DNA of 64,000 bases from Fen-671 sp963794745 (GTDB taxonomy: Bacteria > Actinomycetota > Acidimicrobiia > Acidimicrobiales > Palsa-688), in assembly GCA_963794745.1 (NCBI GenBank), contig CAWCEZ010000006.1, positions 372,001 through 436,000 of the forward strand, read 5' to 3'. Positions within the stretch are counted from its first letter, which is position 1; every line of letters starts with the position of its first letter. The translations under genes and the position numbers were made by a program. The notes below the pieces were generated by a model. The model was not told the origin of the DNA. It searched no databases and saw nothing but the letters and a program-made list of their open reading frames with translations. Of this stretch, positions 8,725 to 18,287 are shown piece after piece.

Positions 8725-9119
8725 TTAGAAGTCGTCCCCGGTCCTCCACGCCATTTCTTGGAATATGAAGGAGTTACCGTCAGGATCAAAAAAACCGGCG
8801 AACTTAACTCCGCCTCCGACCTCTTCGACGGCCGAGACATCCACACCTCTGCCTACGAGTTCAGGCGGGCCCCCTCGATATCGGCAACAACAAGATGGAG
8901 CCCCTTGACGGAGCCCGGAGGAGAAGCTTCATAGACCGGGAGGCCAGTACCTATGCTGATCGAGCAGGCCGAACCAGGCGGTGTCAGCTGCACGACTCGC
9001 ACCCCTTCGGCCGGCTCGACGTCCACGTCCTCGTTGAAGCCCAGCTTCTCGATATAGAAGGCCTTGGCTCGGTCGACGTCGGCTACCGGGATTGGTACCA
9101 GCTCCAACTTCATGTCCAT
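8725..9119 (-). CDS. VOC / glyoxalase-like protein, frameshifted
   Basis: First part: MKLELVPIPVADVDRAKAFYIEKLGF, the classic first VOC beta-alpha unit, then GVRVVQLTPPGSACSISIG and GLHLVVADIEGAR. A one-base shift at about 8864 is needed to continue into ELVGRGVDVSAVEEVGGG and FAGFFDPDGNSFIFQE, the second unit with the usual DPDGN motif. Total about 131 residues, normal for a single-domain VOC protein. GAGGAGG lies six bases before the ATG. Metal and substrate are not predictable. Confidence 0.78.
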
Positions 9120-9321
9120 TCAGGACCTCCTCGTCGGCTACGAGCGTACCTTTGGGGATGCCCACCGATCATCCTCGCGGGCGGCCTTTGGGGACGAACC
9201 GGTGACGGCTGCGCCAGGAGCTCGCCGGACAGGCAGCTGACTCGGATGCCGACGCCTATACTCTCCGCAAGCCGACGCGGCGGCGGTTGGTGCCAGGGGG
9301 TTTACGAGCGAAAGGGTTCCT

Positions 9322-10961
9322 ATGGGTCCTGCTGAGGCAGCTGGCCAGCTACGGTTTGACGTCCCTGGGCCGGGGTCGTGGCATATCGATCTGGTCCACT
9401 TTCCACGCCCGGTGACGCGCTACTGGAAGACCACCCACCCCGAGCCGTTCAAGCGCGGATTTCGCGAGTTCACCGGTTTCTATGGGATGCTCATCGACTC
9501 GCTCGCCTACCAGTACATCAACGGCTTTTGCTACTCGTCTGTGGTCCCGGTCGAACGTAGCGAGGCCCCTGCAAGGTTCCAGCGCGCCGAGGAGGTTTTC
9601 CAAGGGAAACTGTGGCGAGAGCAGCTCCGCGAGTGGGACGAGACGTTCAAGCCCGCCTCGATCAGGGCTCACCGCGAGTTGCAGTCGGTCGACCCGGGAA
9701 CACTGTCCGCACAAGACCTCATGGCCTACCTGACGCGTTGCCGTGACCACCACGTCGAGATGATCTACCAGCACATGCGCTTCACTGGTGCCCCGTCGGT
9801 CCCAACCGGGGACTTCCTCGCCCATGTCGGAGATTGGACCGGGATGGCGGCGGCTGAACTGGTAGGCCTGTTGCGTGGAGCTGCACCCGTGTCGGCGGGC
9901 GCCTCCGGCGAGCTCGAGCGGCTTAGGACGGCCATGGCACAGGACGCCTCGGCGCGAAAGCTTCTCGAGTCGGACGAAGAACCTGCTGGTGTGCTCGAGG
10001 CTCTGCGGGCACTTCCAGGCGGGGCCGGGGCGGCGGTGTCGGAGTACCTCGACCTTGTCGGGTACCGGCTTGTCGACGGTTTCGACATTTCCGGCCGGTA
10101 CGCGCTCGAGCTGCCCGACGCATTGCTCAGGGCTATGCGTGTCGCGCTCGAGGGCGAGGCGCCCGGACCGTCCGACGGCGAGGACCAGGTTGCCGACGTT
10201 CGAGCCAAGGTGCCCGAGGCGCACCGAGACCAGTTCGACGAGCTCCTCGGGGAGGCACGGCTCACCTACAAGATCCGCGATGAGCGAGGTGTTTTCAGCG
10301 ACATTTGGGCATCCGGGATCATGCGTCGCGCCGTGATCGAATGCGGTCGCCGGCTCCAGTCCGAAGGCCGGGCCCACGACGCCGAACACCTCGTCGATGC
10401 TGATCTCGAGGAGATGCTGTCCTTGCTCTCCGGCGCAAGCGAGCCGTCGGCGGACGAACTTGCGGCCCGCTTCGAATTGCGGACCTCGCTCAGCGCGAAG
10501 GACGCGCCGGACCACTTGGGCGAACCGCCGTCTCCGCCACCTGACCCATCTCAACTGCCCCCCGGGGAGGGACGAATGATGAGGGCCATGGGCCTCGTGA
10601 TGGGCGAGATGTTCGGGACCTCCGACGCGAAGCACGGGACAAACCTCGTCCGAGGCGTGGGCGCAAGCGCCGGCGTTTATGAGGCCCCGTACGCCGGCTG
10701 ACCGGGCCTAGCGAGTTCGACCGGATCGTCAAGGGAGACGTCCTTGTCACCGAGTCCACTTCCGAGGCCTTCAACATATTGTTGCCGCTTCTGGGGGCAA
10801 TCGTGACCGACCGCGGCGGGTTGCTTTCGCATGCCGCGATTGTGGCCCGCGAGTATGGGATCCCAAGCGTGGTCGGGACCCGCGAGGCGACCAGCCTCAT
10901 CGCCGATGGTGCCCGCGTGCGCGTTGACGGTAACAAGGGCGAAGTGTCGGTCCTCGGGTGA
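9322..10961 (+). CDS. PEP-synthase-like enzyme, substrate domain plus swivelling His domain, frameshifted
   Basis: Residues 1-450 (TRYWKTTHPEPFKRGFREF, YGMLIDSLAYQYINGF...) resemble the middle domain of PEP-utilising proteins related to rifampin phosphotransferase. The frame closes at 10701, but one inserted base at about 10683 continues it into GDVLVTESTSEAFN and TDRGGLLSHAAIVAREYGIP, the phospho-His swivelling domain (His in LSHAA), ending VRVDGNKGEVSVLG. This half lacks its own ATP-grasp domain, which is supplied by the next gene through a GTGA overlap. The pair therefore looks like a split and rearranged PEP synthase / antibiotic phosphotransferase. The substrate is unknown. Confidence 0.72.
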
Positions 10962-12240
10962 TAGGGGTCGTCCCGCTTGTGGACGCCCGCGACACCTCAG
11001 TCTTTGGGTCGAAGGCCGTTGGGCTGGGTGAAGCGGCCCGGGCCGGTCTCCCGGTACCCCCAGGAGTCGCCCTTTCCGGGCCCGTTGTCGAGGCGGTCGC
11101 GAGTGGGGATAAAGCATCTATAAACGATGTCAAGGCGTTAGTGGGCCCCATTGGCGGCCCGCTCGCAGTGCGCTCCTCGGCAGCTGACGAAGACGGTGCC
11201 GAGGCCAGCTTCGCCGGGCAGCACCTGACATTGCTCAATGTTCCCTCGGTCGACGATGTGAGCTCCGCCGTCCGGGAGGTCTGGTGGTCCGCCAATTCCG
11301 ATTCGGCGATCTCGTACCGCCAGCGCGTCGGCCGCTTCACGCGCCCGAGCGTGGGTGTCGTGGTGCAGGCTCTCCTAGATCCCGATTGCGCGGGCGTGAT
11401 GTTCACCCGGAACCCGGTGAATGGGGCTGACGAACTCATGATCGAGGCGAGCTGGGGGCTGGGTGAGGCAGTCGTCTCAGGTCGCGTGATCCCGGACCAC
11501 TTCAGCATCGAGCGTAGCGGCGAGGTTCGCGAACGCACCCGGGTTTCAAGAACGTCGCGGTGCGAGCGCTCCCACAAGGCGGGACGACAGAGCAAGAGGT
11601 CCCCCCCGATCTCGTCGAACGCTTGTGCCTTGACGAGGGCCAGCTCAATGAGCTTCAACTCTTAGCCGACAAGTGTGAAGAGGTTTATGGCCCAGCGCGC
11701 GACATAGAATGGGCGTTTGCTGGTGGGCGACTTTATCTTCTCCAGTGCAGGGCGATAACCCGAGCCGGCCCAGACGGGCCCGCGAATTCGGGCGGGCCCG
11801 GCGAAGTTCTCGGCCGCGCTCGCCTGTTCAGCGGCCTCGAAAAGCACGACGTCGACAAGATCGCCGCTCTTTTCAAGGAACGCCGTTTCGCAGCAGGAGA
11901 GACTGTGATCAAGGAAGGCTCGGGCGGTGCATCGTTTTATGTGATTGTGTCTGGGTCGGCGACGGTCACGATCGGAGGCGAGCCGCGTGCCATCCTCCAG
12001 GCGGGCGACCACTTCGGTGAGATCGCGCTCCTCGACGAGGGGGCGCGCATCGCCACCATTACCGCCTCGAGCGAACTCGTCTGCCAGGGGCTCACATTAT
12101 GGGAGTTCCGTCCTCTCGTCGAAAAGAACGGCCTAATCGGCTGGACGCTCATGCAGAACCTCGCGAAGGAACTGCGCGCGGCCGAAGAGGCACTCGCGTC
12201 ACTTCGTAGCCAAACGACGATCTCGGATCCCGCCCGATGA
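10958..12240 (+). CDS. PPDK-type ATP-binding domain fused to a cyclic-nucleotide-binding domain, frameshifted
   Basis: The N-terminal ATP-grasp-like domain of pyruvate phosphate dikinase / PEP synthase shows FGSKAVGLGEAARAGLPVPPG, GGPLAVRSSAADEDG, VQALLDPDCAGVMFTRNP and EASWGLGEAVVSG. The frame changes at about 11540, continuing with VPPDLVERLC, GPARDIEWAF and GGRLYLLQCRA, the normal end of the domain. The last 130 residues are a cNMP-binding domain (LFSGLEKHDVDKIAALF, GGASFYVIVSGSATV, GDHFGEIALLDEGARIATITA). The motif FGEIALL is present, but the Arg-Thr-Ala of cAMP binders is replaced by ARIAT, so ligand choice is open. It is the likely catalytic partner of the preceding gene. Confidence 0.75.
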
Positions 12241-12516
12241 CCGCCCGCCCCGGGCGCGCCCTAATCGGCTCAAACCAAGCGGCGCAAGCCAGCAGGGTCG
12301 CGTTTAGCGTCCAGATGTGTGCGCTAACTCGGGTTCACAATTGTGAAACTCAACAACTGGCACGAATAATCACGACGGAGCCCGCTGAAGTAGTGCCCGG
12401 CGATTCGCTCTCTAGGCACTGAATTCTGATGGTGCGTCGGCCGCGATTGACACCAGCCCGGTGAGCGTCATGGGGTCTAAGCGATTCCCCCGGCTCGCTC
12501 TGGTCCGAGCCGAGAA
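12241..12516 (+). other. intergenic, possible terminator
   Basis: Starts with a small inverted repeat CGCCCG / CGGGCG (12242-12256) just after the stop at 12240, a possible terminator for the phosphotransferase pair. I see no gene in the rest. Confidence 0.4.
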
Positions 12517-12929
12517 TCACCACGCGCCACCCGGGTTTGCCGCCTGGAGGTCACACGCCCAGATCGCCCAGGTCTCTACGTCCGCGAGGAAGTAGTTCGC
12601 CGTCACGTCAAAGTCGCCGACGATGGGCAGGACCTGGTTCATTACGGTCGGTTCAATGCCAGTGGCGGGGATTGGAACGTGAGTGGTCCCCGAGAAACGT
12701 CTGATATGCAACGCCTTGGCCCACGGGCCCTTTGTCGCCCCGGCAGCCCTTGTGGCCCTTGTGGGCCCCGTAGCCCTTGTGCGCCCTGTGGGCCGGCCGG
12801 TCCCTTCATGTGCACAGATGGTGGGGGCAAACGCCTGCACCCGTGGCCGCAACTCATGGTCCCATGGGCTCGCGCAACGTGGGCGGGTTCGGGGTTCCAG
12901 GGCCTGAGGCACACGAGCGCAAACAGCAC
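12517..12929 (-). pseudogene. collagen-like repeat protein, broken
   Basis: On the minus strand, 12725-12805 encodes eight consecutive Gly-X-Y triplets (GPAGPQGAQGLRGPQGPQGLPG...), a short collagen-like stretch. After it, one frame continues as HVPIPATGIEPTVMNQ then GDFDVTANYFLADVE, a plausible globular C-terminal domain, while the collagen frame itself runs into nonsense. At least one indel near 12735 separates them, and the end (ANPGGAW) is probably also shifted. No clear signal peptide is visible. Collagen-like repeats in bacteria usually sit in surface or spore-coat proteins; the neighbouring large secreted protein fits a surface context. Confidence 0.45.
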
Positions 12930-13276
12930 GATGCGGAACCAGTTTTACCTCTAACCGTGTTGTTCAAGGGACCGCCAGTGGGCTGAGGCTGCCTTCGCAA
13001 TGCTGGCGCACCTGACGGCAGGTAATTAGGCATTCGTTTGCGCAGCGACCAGGCCTCCCACCTATAGTTCGTACCGCCTGCCAAACCCCCTTTCCTCAGA
13101 ACAAGGACAGGGGCCCAGATGCTTGGCCCACTTGCCGAGAAACCGGCTGAAGACCGGTCTTCAAAGTGGTCGTCGGCTGGCACTTGGCGGCCGGAGCCCA
13201 GCAGCCTCGGGGCTCTCGTCGTGAACTGAGCACTCCAGCTCCTTAGCGACTTCCCTACAGAAAGGTCGACCCGCAT
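12930..13276 (+). other. upstream region of the Cys-repeat surface protein
   Basis: About 350 bases with no gene. AGAAAGG (13259-13265) lies about 11 bases before ATG 13277 and is the likely ribosome-binding site. No clear promoter consensus was found. Confidence 0.4.
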
Positions 13277-16200
13277 ATGTTGCGCAGCACCAACCATCAC
13301 CGGTCTCGTCCCGGTATCGTCCACCCATTCAGGTACGCCGTGACGGCACTTGTGACCACAGTATTGGTGGGTTTGTCGCTCTCCGCTATCGGAGCCACCG
13401 CCGCCAGTGCGTCCACCGCGACGCTGTTCACCTCTTCCACAGCCGGCACCTACGAAGTGACCATTCCCGCTGGTGTCACCAGTGTGACAGTCACCGCCAC
13501 CGGGGGGACCGGCGGCAACGAGACGTCAAGGTACGGTGCCGGGCTTGCTCTGGGAGGGGAAGGGGCGGTCGTCACCGTCACTGAGAGCGTGACCTTTAAC
13601 GAGGTGCTAGACGTCGATGTGGCGAGCAACGGAGGTAACGCCGACTTCGGTGGGGGGACCGGGGGGACCGGGGGGACCGGGTACGGTGACGGCGGCCAGG
13701 GCGGACCGAGTACCGGCGGTGGCGGCGGGGCGGGCGGCGGCGGCGGTGCGTCCGATGTCCTCATCAGCGGGGGCATCCTCCCTTTTGTGGTGGCTGGCGG
13801 TGGCGGTGGCAACAGTGGTGCTGCCGATGGCGGTAACGCTGGCAGCGCCGGCAGCTCCATCGACATCAACTGTGCCGGGGGATCCCCAGGTGGCAGCTCC
13901 AGCGTCGGGGGGCCTGGAACCTGCAACAGTGCGATCACTACCGACATCGCTGCTGCTGCCCCGCACACCGCGACAGCGGGCGGCGACGGTGGCGAGGTCG
14001 GCACCACCGTCACAGGGTTCTTCGGTGGCGGTGGCGGCGGCGGCGGGTATTACGGCGGCGGTGGAGCTGCGTTCGCGGGCGGTGGTGGCGGCTCCAGCTT
14101 CCCGTCTGCTGATGTGACCGGGCTGGACGGTACCGCCACCCCGTCGGTCACGATCACCTACACAGCGGTGTCGCCGGTGGTCACCGCCGGGGCCACAGCC
14201 ACCTTCACCGGGGGCGGCGCACCGGTCATCCTGGACTCCACGCTGACGGTGACCGACGCCGGAAGCAGCACCATTAGCGGCGCCACGGTCGCAGTCGCCA
14301 ACCCCCTGACCGGCGACACGCTGATCTTCATCGACCAGAACGGCATCGCCGGGGCGTACAGCGGCGGCACGCTCACCTTGTCGGGAAGCGCATCGACCAG
14401 CGATTACCAAACGGCGTTGGACAGCATCGCCTACTCGTTCACCCCCTCCGACGGCGACCCGACCAACGGCAATGCAGACTCCTTTCGGACGATCGATTGG
14501 TCCGTCACCGACAACAACGCCGTCATATCCAACGCCGCTACCAGCACACTGAATGTGGCACATGCCGCTCCGACGGTAACTGCCGGCGGGACGGTGACCT
14601 ACGCCGTAGGCGGCTCCCCGGTAACTCTGGACCCTGGGTTGACGGTGGCCGACCCGGACAGCGGCGGCCTGCTCGTATCCGCCTCTGTCACGATCCAGTC
14701 CGGGATAACCGGCAGCGGGGATGTGCTCAGCGCGACCACCTCCGGGACCAGTATCACCGCTAGCTACAACGACAACACCGACGTACTCAGCTTGACCGGC
14801 AGCGACACGGTGGCGAACTACGAAAACGTCCTCGACAGCGTCACCTACTCGTTCACGGGAGACCCGACCGATGGCGGGACGGACAACAGCCGGACGATCA
14901 CCTGGGTGGCATCCGACAGCACGGTCGCATCGTCTTCGGTGACAAGCTCACTCGACTTCGACAGTCAATCCGCGGCGGGCAGCTACAACAGCACCAACGG
15001 TGACGCCCCCTGCACCACCACCCCCGCCGGCAACTACGATTCCGGGACCGGGAACACCACACCCACCCCGTGCCCGGCGGGAACCTTCAGCGATGCTACC
15101 GGGGCGACCAGCAGCGCCACCTGTGCCCTGGCCCCGGCCGGCAGCTACGACACCGGGACCGGCAATACCCTGGCCATCCTGTGTGCCCCCGGCAGCTACA
15201 GCACTGACGCCGGGAGCGCCACCTGTGCCCTGGCCCCGGCCGGCAGCTACGACACCGGGACCGGCAACACCTTGGCCGCACTGTGCGCGCCCGGCAGCTA
15301 CAGCACCAACGCCGGGAGCGCCACCTGTGCCCTGGCCCCGGCCGGCAGCTACGACACCGGGACCGGCAACACCTTGGCCGCACTGTGCGCGCCCGGCAGC
15401 TACAGCACTAACGCCGGCAGCGCCACCTGCGCCCTAGCCCCTCCGGGGAGTTACGACACCGGGCCCGGCAACACCTTGGCCGCACTGTCCGCGCCCGGCA
15501 GCTACAGCACTAACGCCGGCAGCGCCACCTGCGCCCTAGCCCCTCCGGGGAGTTACGACACCGGGACCGGCAACACCTTGGCCTTCCTGTGCCCAGCCGG
15601 GACCTTCAGCGATGCTACCGGGGCGACCAGCAGCGCCACCTGTGCCCTGGCCCCGGCCGGCAGCTACGACACCGGGACCGGCAACACCTTGGCCTTCCTG
15701 TGCCCGGCCGGGAGCTACAGCACTAACGCCGGGAGCGCCACTTGTGCCCTGGCCCCGGCCGGAAGCTACGACACCGGGACCGGCAACACCTTGGCCGCAC
15801 TGTGCGCGCCCGGCAGCTACAGCACTAACGCCGGGAGCGCCACCTGTGCCCTGGCCCCGGCCGGAAGCTACGACACCGGGACCGGCAACACCTTGGCCTT
15901 CCTGTGCCCGGCCGGCAGCTACAGCACTAACGCCGGGAGCGCCACCTGCGCCCTAGCCCCGGCGGGGAGCTACGACACCGGGACCGGCAACACCTTGGCC
16001 GCACTGTCCGCGCCCGGCAGCTACAGCACTAACGCCGGGAGCGCCACCTGCGCCCTAGCCCCGGCGGGGAGCTACGACACCGGGACCGGCAACACCTTGG
16101 CCGCACTGTCCGCGCCCGGCAGCTACAGCACTAACGCCGGCAGCGCCACCTGTGCCCTAGCCCCGGCGGGGAGCTACGTCCCCAACAGCGGAGCCATCTC

Positions 16201-17044
16201 CGCGACACTGTGCCCCGCTGGCAGCACCAGCTCCATCGGGGCCGTGGCCTGCACCGTCCCCCTCACCCTCACCGGGTCCCCGTCCCGGGCCTTATGGACC
16301 GGTGAGCCGGTGCTGTACCAAGCATCTGTTCCCAAGGGCTCCTCGTCTGCGGTCACTGGAGGGACGGTGACGTTCGCGGTTGGCGGCTCCACCATCCGAG
16401 GTTGCAATACCCTCAAACTGGTCAACGGGTCGGCCTACTGCCCGGACGCCTTCTGGACTGGGGGGGTTTACACCGTCACCGCCGCGTATTCGGCAGGTGC
16501 CAATATCACCACCACCGTGGCCACCCTCTACCAGACCGTGTTCCAATCACCTGAGATCACTGGAAGCGATCACACCACGACCTCCGTGGGCGGCTCGCTG
16601 AACTTCCAGGTGACAGCGCAGGGCTACCCGGCGCCCACATATAAGGAGCACGGAGCCCTTCCGGGGGGAGTGAACCTCTCCTCGTCTGGGCTCCTCTCCG
16701 GCAGCGCCCTACCGGGGACCGGCGGGGTGTACCAGTTCGAGATCACCGCCTCTAGCCCAGCCGGAACTGACAACGAGGGCTTCACCCTGGTGGTGGACCA
16801 GGCGCCGGCCATCACCAGCGCCAACCACGACACTGTGGCGGCGAACAAACACTTCGCCTTCCAAATCCAAGGAACTGGGTACCCGGCTCCTAGCTTCTCG
16901 GCTACCGGGCTCCCGAAGGGCGTCACACTGTCGTCGTCCGGCGTCCTTTCGGGTACACCCACCAAAACGAGTGTGTACCTGATCACCATCTCAGCCGCCA
17001 ACTCGGTCAGCACAGCTACCCAGCAGTTCACGCTGACCACGTAG
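13277..17044 (+). CDS. large secreted protein with Gly-rich, cadherin-like, Cys-repeat and Ig-like domains
   Basis: 1255 residues. An N-terminal signal sequence (about 20-50, hydrophobic VTALVTTVLVGLSLSAIGATAA, cut near ASAS) exports it. Then: a very Gly-rich region (about 85-290); two cadherin/VCBS-like repeats (about 295-430 and 435-560, each ending in a YSFT.. strand); about 12 tandem Cys-containing repeats of mostly 34 residues (about 580-990); an Ig-like domain with a CNTLKLVNGSAYCPD disulphide candidate; and two putative-Ig (He_PIG-like) domains with LPGGVNLSSSGLLSG and LPKGVTLSSSGVLSG. No LPXTG or C-terminal anchor is visible, so it is probably released or held by other surface proteins. 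The Cys repeats resemble eukaryotic ephrin-receptor-like (GCC2/GCC3) repeats. A strong hairpin follows the stop. Confidence 0.82.
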   Translation: MLRSTNHHRSRPGIVHPFRYAVTALVTTVLVGLSLSAIGATAASASTATLFTSSTAGTYEVTIPAGVTSVTVTATGGTGGNETSRYGAGLALGGEGAVVTVTESVTFNEVLDVDVASNGGNADFGGGTGGTGGTGYGDGGQGGPSTGGGGGAGGGGGASDVLISGGILPFVVAGGGGGNSGAADGGNAGSAGSSIDINCAGGSPGGSSSVGGPGTCNSAITTDIAAAAPHTATAGGDGGEVGTTVTGFFGGGGGGGGYYGGGGAAFAGGGGGSSFPSADVTGLDGTATPSVTITYTAVSPVVTAGATATFTGGGAPVILDSTLTVTDAGSSTISGATVAVANPLTGDTLIFIDQNGIAGAYSGGTLTLSGSASTSDYQTALDSIAYSFTPSDGDPTNGNADSFRTIDWSVTDNNAVISNAATSTLNVAHAAPTVTAGGTVTYAVGGSPVTLDPGLTVADPDSGGLLVSASVTIQSGITGSGDVLSATTSGTSITASYNDNTDVLSLTGSDTVANYENVLDSVTYSFTGDPTDGGTDNSRTITWVASDSTVASSSVTSSLDFDSQSAAGSYNSTNGDAPCTTTPAGNYDSGTGNTTPTPCPAGTFSDATGATSSATCALAPAGSYDTGTGNTLAILCAPGSYSTDAGSATCALAPAGSYDTGTGNTLAALCAPGSYSTNAGSATCALAPAGSYDTGTGNTLAALCAPGSYSTNAGSATCALAPPGSYDTGPGNTLAALSAPGSYSTNAGSATCALAPPGSYDTGTGNTLAFLCPAGTFSDATGATSSATCALAPAGSYDTGTGNTLAFLCPAGSYSTNAGSATCALAPAGSYDTGTGNTLAALCAPGSYSTNAGSATCALAPAGSYDTGTGNTLAFLCPAGSYSTNAGSATCALAPAGSYDTGTGNTLAALSAPGSYSTNAGSATCALAPAGSYDTGTGNTLAALSAPGSYSTNAGSATCALAPAGSYVPNSGAISATLCPAGSTSSIGAVACTVPLTLTGSPSRALWTGEPVLYQASVPKGSSSAVTGGTVTFAVGGSTIRGCNTLKLVNGSAYCPDAFWTGGVYTVTAAYSAGANITTTVATLYQTVFQSPEITGSDHTTTSVGGSLNFQVTAQGYPAPTYKEHGALPGGVNLSSSGLLSGSALPGTGGVYQFEITASSPAGTDNEGFTLVVDQAPAITSANHDTVAANKHFAFQIQGTGYPAPSFSATGLPKGVTLSSSGVLSGTPTKTSVYLITISAANSVSTATQQFTLTT
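15013..16250 (+). repeat. about 12 tandem 102-bp coding repeats
   Basis: Repeats of 102 bp (two are 111 bp) coding for CALAPAGSYDTGTGNTLAxL then C(A/P)(P/A)GSYSTNAGSAT. The two Cys in each unit are about 20 residues apart. In at least three units the second Cys codon has become Ser (LSAPG). The copies are nearly identical at DNA level, including silent positions, which points to recent expansion or gene conversion. Confidence 0.9.
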
Positions 17045-17060
17045 CGGGGGCACCGCTGGG

Positions 17061-17090
17061 GCACTCCCGGTACTAGGTCATCGGGAGTGC
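17061..17090 (+). terminator. strong hairpin after the surface protein
   Basis: GCACTCCCG and CGGGAGTGC form a perfect 9-bp stem with a 12-base loop, 17 bases after the stop codon. No T-run follows. It is the best terminator candidate in the window. Confidence 0.65.
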
Positions 17091-17558
17091 CTCAGCCTGC
17101 GCCATCAACGACACCTCCATTTCAGTATCGCTGCCTGCTCCGCCGGGATCCCGTCGTAAGCCGCCTTCTGCCACACGGGCTAGTCCCCGTCACCGGATGA
17201 CCTTTGCACAGAGTTGGCTGACTTGCGCACCGAGCACTCCACGTCCTCACGGTGTAGGGCAATCCTCGCACGCACCTCCCAACTCGGAACACGCGGCTGG
17301 TGTTTCGGCCGGACGGGCGCAAGCTACCGGCTGCCCCAGCATCACTGGCGCGACCCCCACGCAGCCTCCTCACTGGCCACGTCTTGGAGCAGTTGCCAAG
17401 GGTAAGGCCGTACTCGTAGCTGTGGTAGCCCCACGCGGGGCCGGAACCAAACCCGAGGTTCCCGACCACCTTGTCGCTCCCGACCGGGCGCGTGCGGCTA
17501 CCCCCGGCGAGGCTCGTGACCCGGAGCCAGGTACCTACACGATGGGGGCCGAGCGTTT
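17091..17558 (+). other. intergenic, no supported gene
   Basis: About 470 bases between two 3' ends. Open frames on both strands have no recognisable motif and biased, Arg-rich composition typical of out-of-frame GC-rich DNA. Confidence 0.5.
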
Positions 17559-18287
17559 TCACGACCGTGTAACGAGGCGCTCTCGGTCGAAGATAGCCGA
17601 GACCACCCGCCAGCCCAGACTGTCGACGAGGACAAGGACGGCCGCCAGGCCGAGAGCCACTGCCAGGCTCTGCGGTATCACGCCGAACGACATGAGCGCC
17701 GTTACCGCCACCGGCGGGAAGCTGGCGAACGTGCCGATCTGTTGGGCGACCCGGACGTCGCGTGCGCGAGCCGAGACGGCGATGCCGACCAAGATGGACC
17801 AGCCCGCGATCAGAGGTGTAAAGAGCCCCAAGGCGAGCAGCAAGGGCGCCCGGAACACCGCTGAGGGCACCCCCGGGTGGGCAAATAGCGCCACCGAGGC
17901 CAGGACGACGCCAAAGATGGCGTAAGAGATCGCCATGGTTGGTGCCAGCACGGCGAGTGCCTTACCCACGAGGAACTCTCCGTTGGTGATGGGGGTGGTG
18001 AGCAGCGGCTCGAGAGTCCCCTGCTCGCGCTCCCCCACCACGCTGTAAGACGAGATCGTGGCCGGGACGAGGGCCGGCACCAGCAGCATGAAGAGCATTG
18101 ACAAGCCCACCGTGGTATCGAGCGCGCCGCTCGGCTGCCCGGCGGGGATGGTCAAGATGTCGATGAGCGTTGCGGTGACGAACACGAACGGCGCGACCGC
18201 CATTGTGAAGACGATGAAACGGTTGCGCCGGTAGTCCCGGAACTCCTTGCGGGCGATGGCACGTACACGCCCAATGCTCATGTTCAT
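17559..18287 (-). CDS. ABC-2 type transporter permease
   Basis: 242 residues. RVRAIARKEFRDYRRNRF at the N-terminus is the usual cytosolic lead-in of ABC-2 permeases. There are about six hydrophobic segments. The conserved loop SYSVVGEREQGTLEPLLTTPITNGEFLVGK lies between the second and third segments and contacts the ATPase. The start ATG overlaps the stop of the ATPase gene (ATGA), so the two are co-translated. The family exports drugs, peptides, Na+ or polysaccharides; the cargo is unknown. Confidence 0.85.
   Translation of the reverse strand: MNMSIGRVRAIARKEFRDYRRNRFIVFTMAVAPFVFVTATLIDILTIPAGQPSGALDTTVGLSMLFMLLVPALVPATISSYSVVGEREQGTLEPLLTTPITNGEFLVGKALAVLAPTMAISYAIFGVVLASVALFAHPGVPSAVFRAPLLLALGLFTPLIAGWSILVGIAVSARARDVRVAQQIGTFASFPPVAVTALMSFGVIPQSLAVALGLAAVLVLVDSLGWRVVSAIFDRERLVTRS

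Noticed and set aside
9349..10635. 428-codon minus-strand frame
   Set aside because: It is fully antisense to the PEP-utilising gene, which has recognisable domains and the phospho-His motif in its continuation.
15013..16250. Regular repeats that could be mistaken for a CRISPR array
   Set aside because: The units are 102 bp, in frame, coding and almost identical along their full length, without unique spacers.
17197..17925. 242-codon open frame antisense to the ABC permease
   Set aside because: Biased composition and complete overlap with a well supported permease gene.
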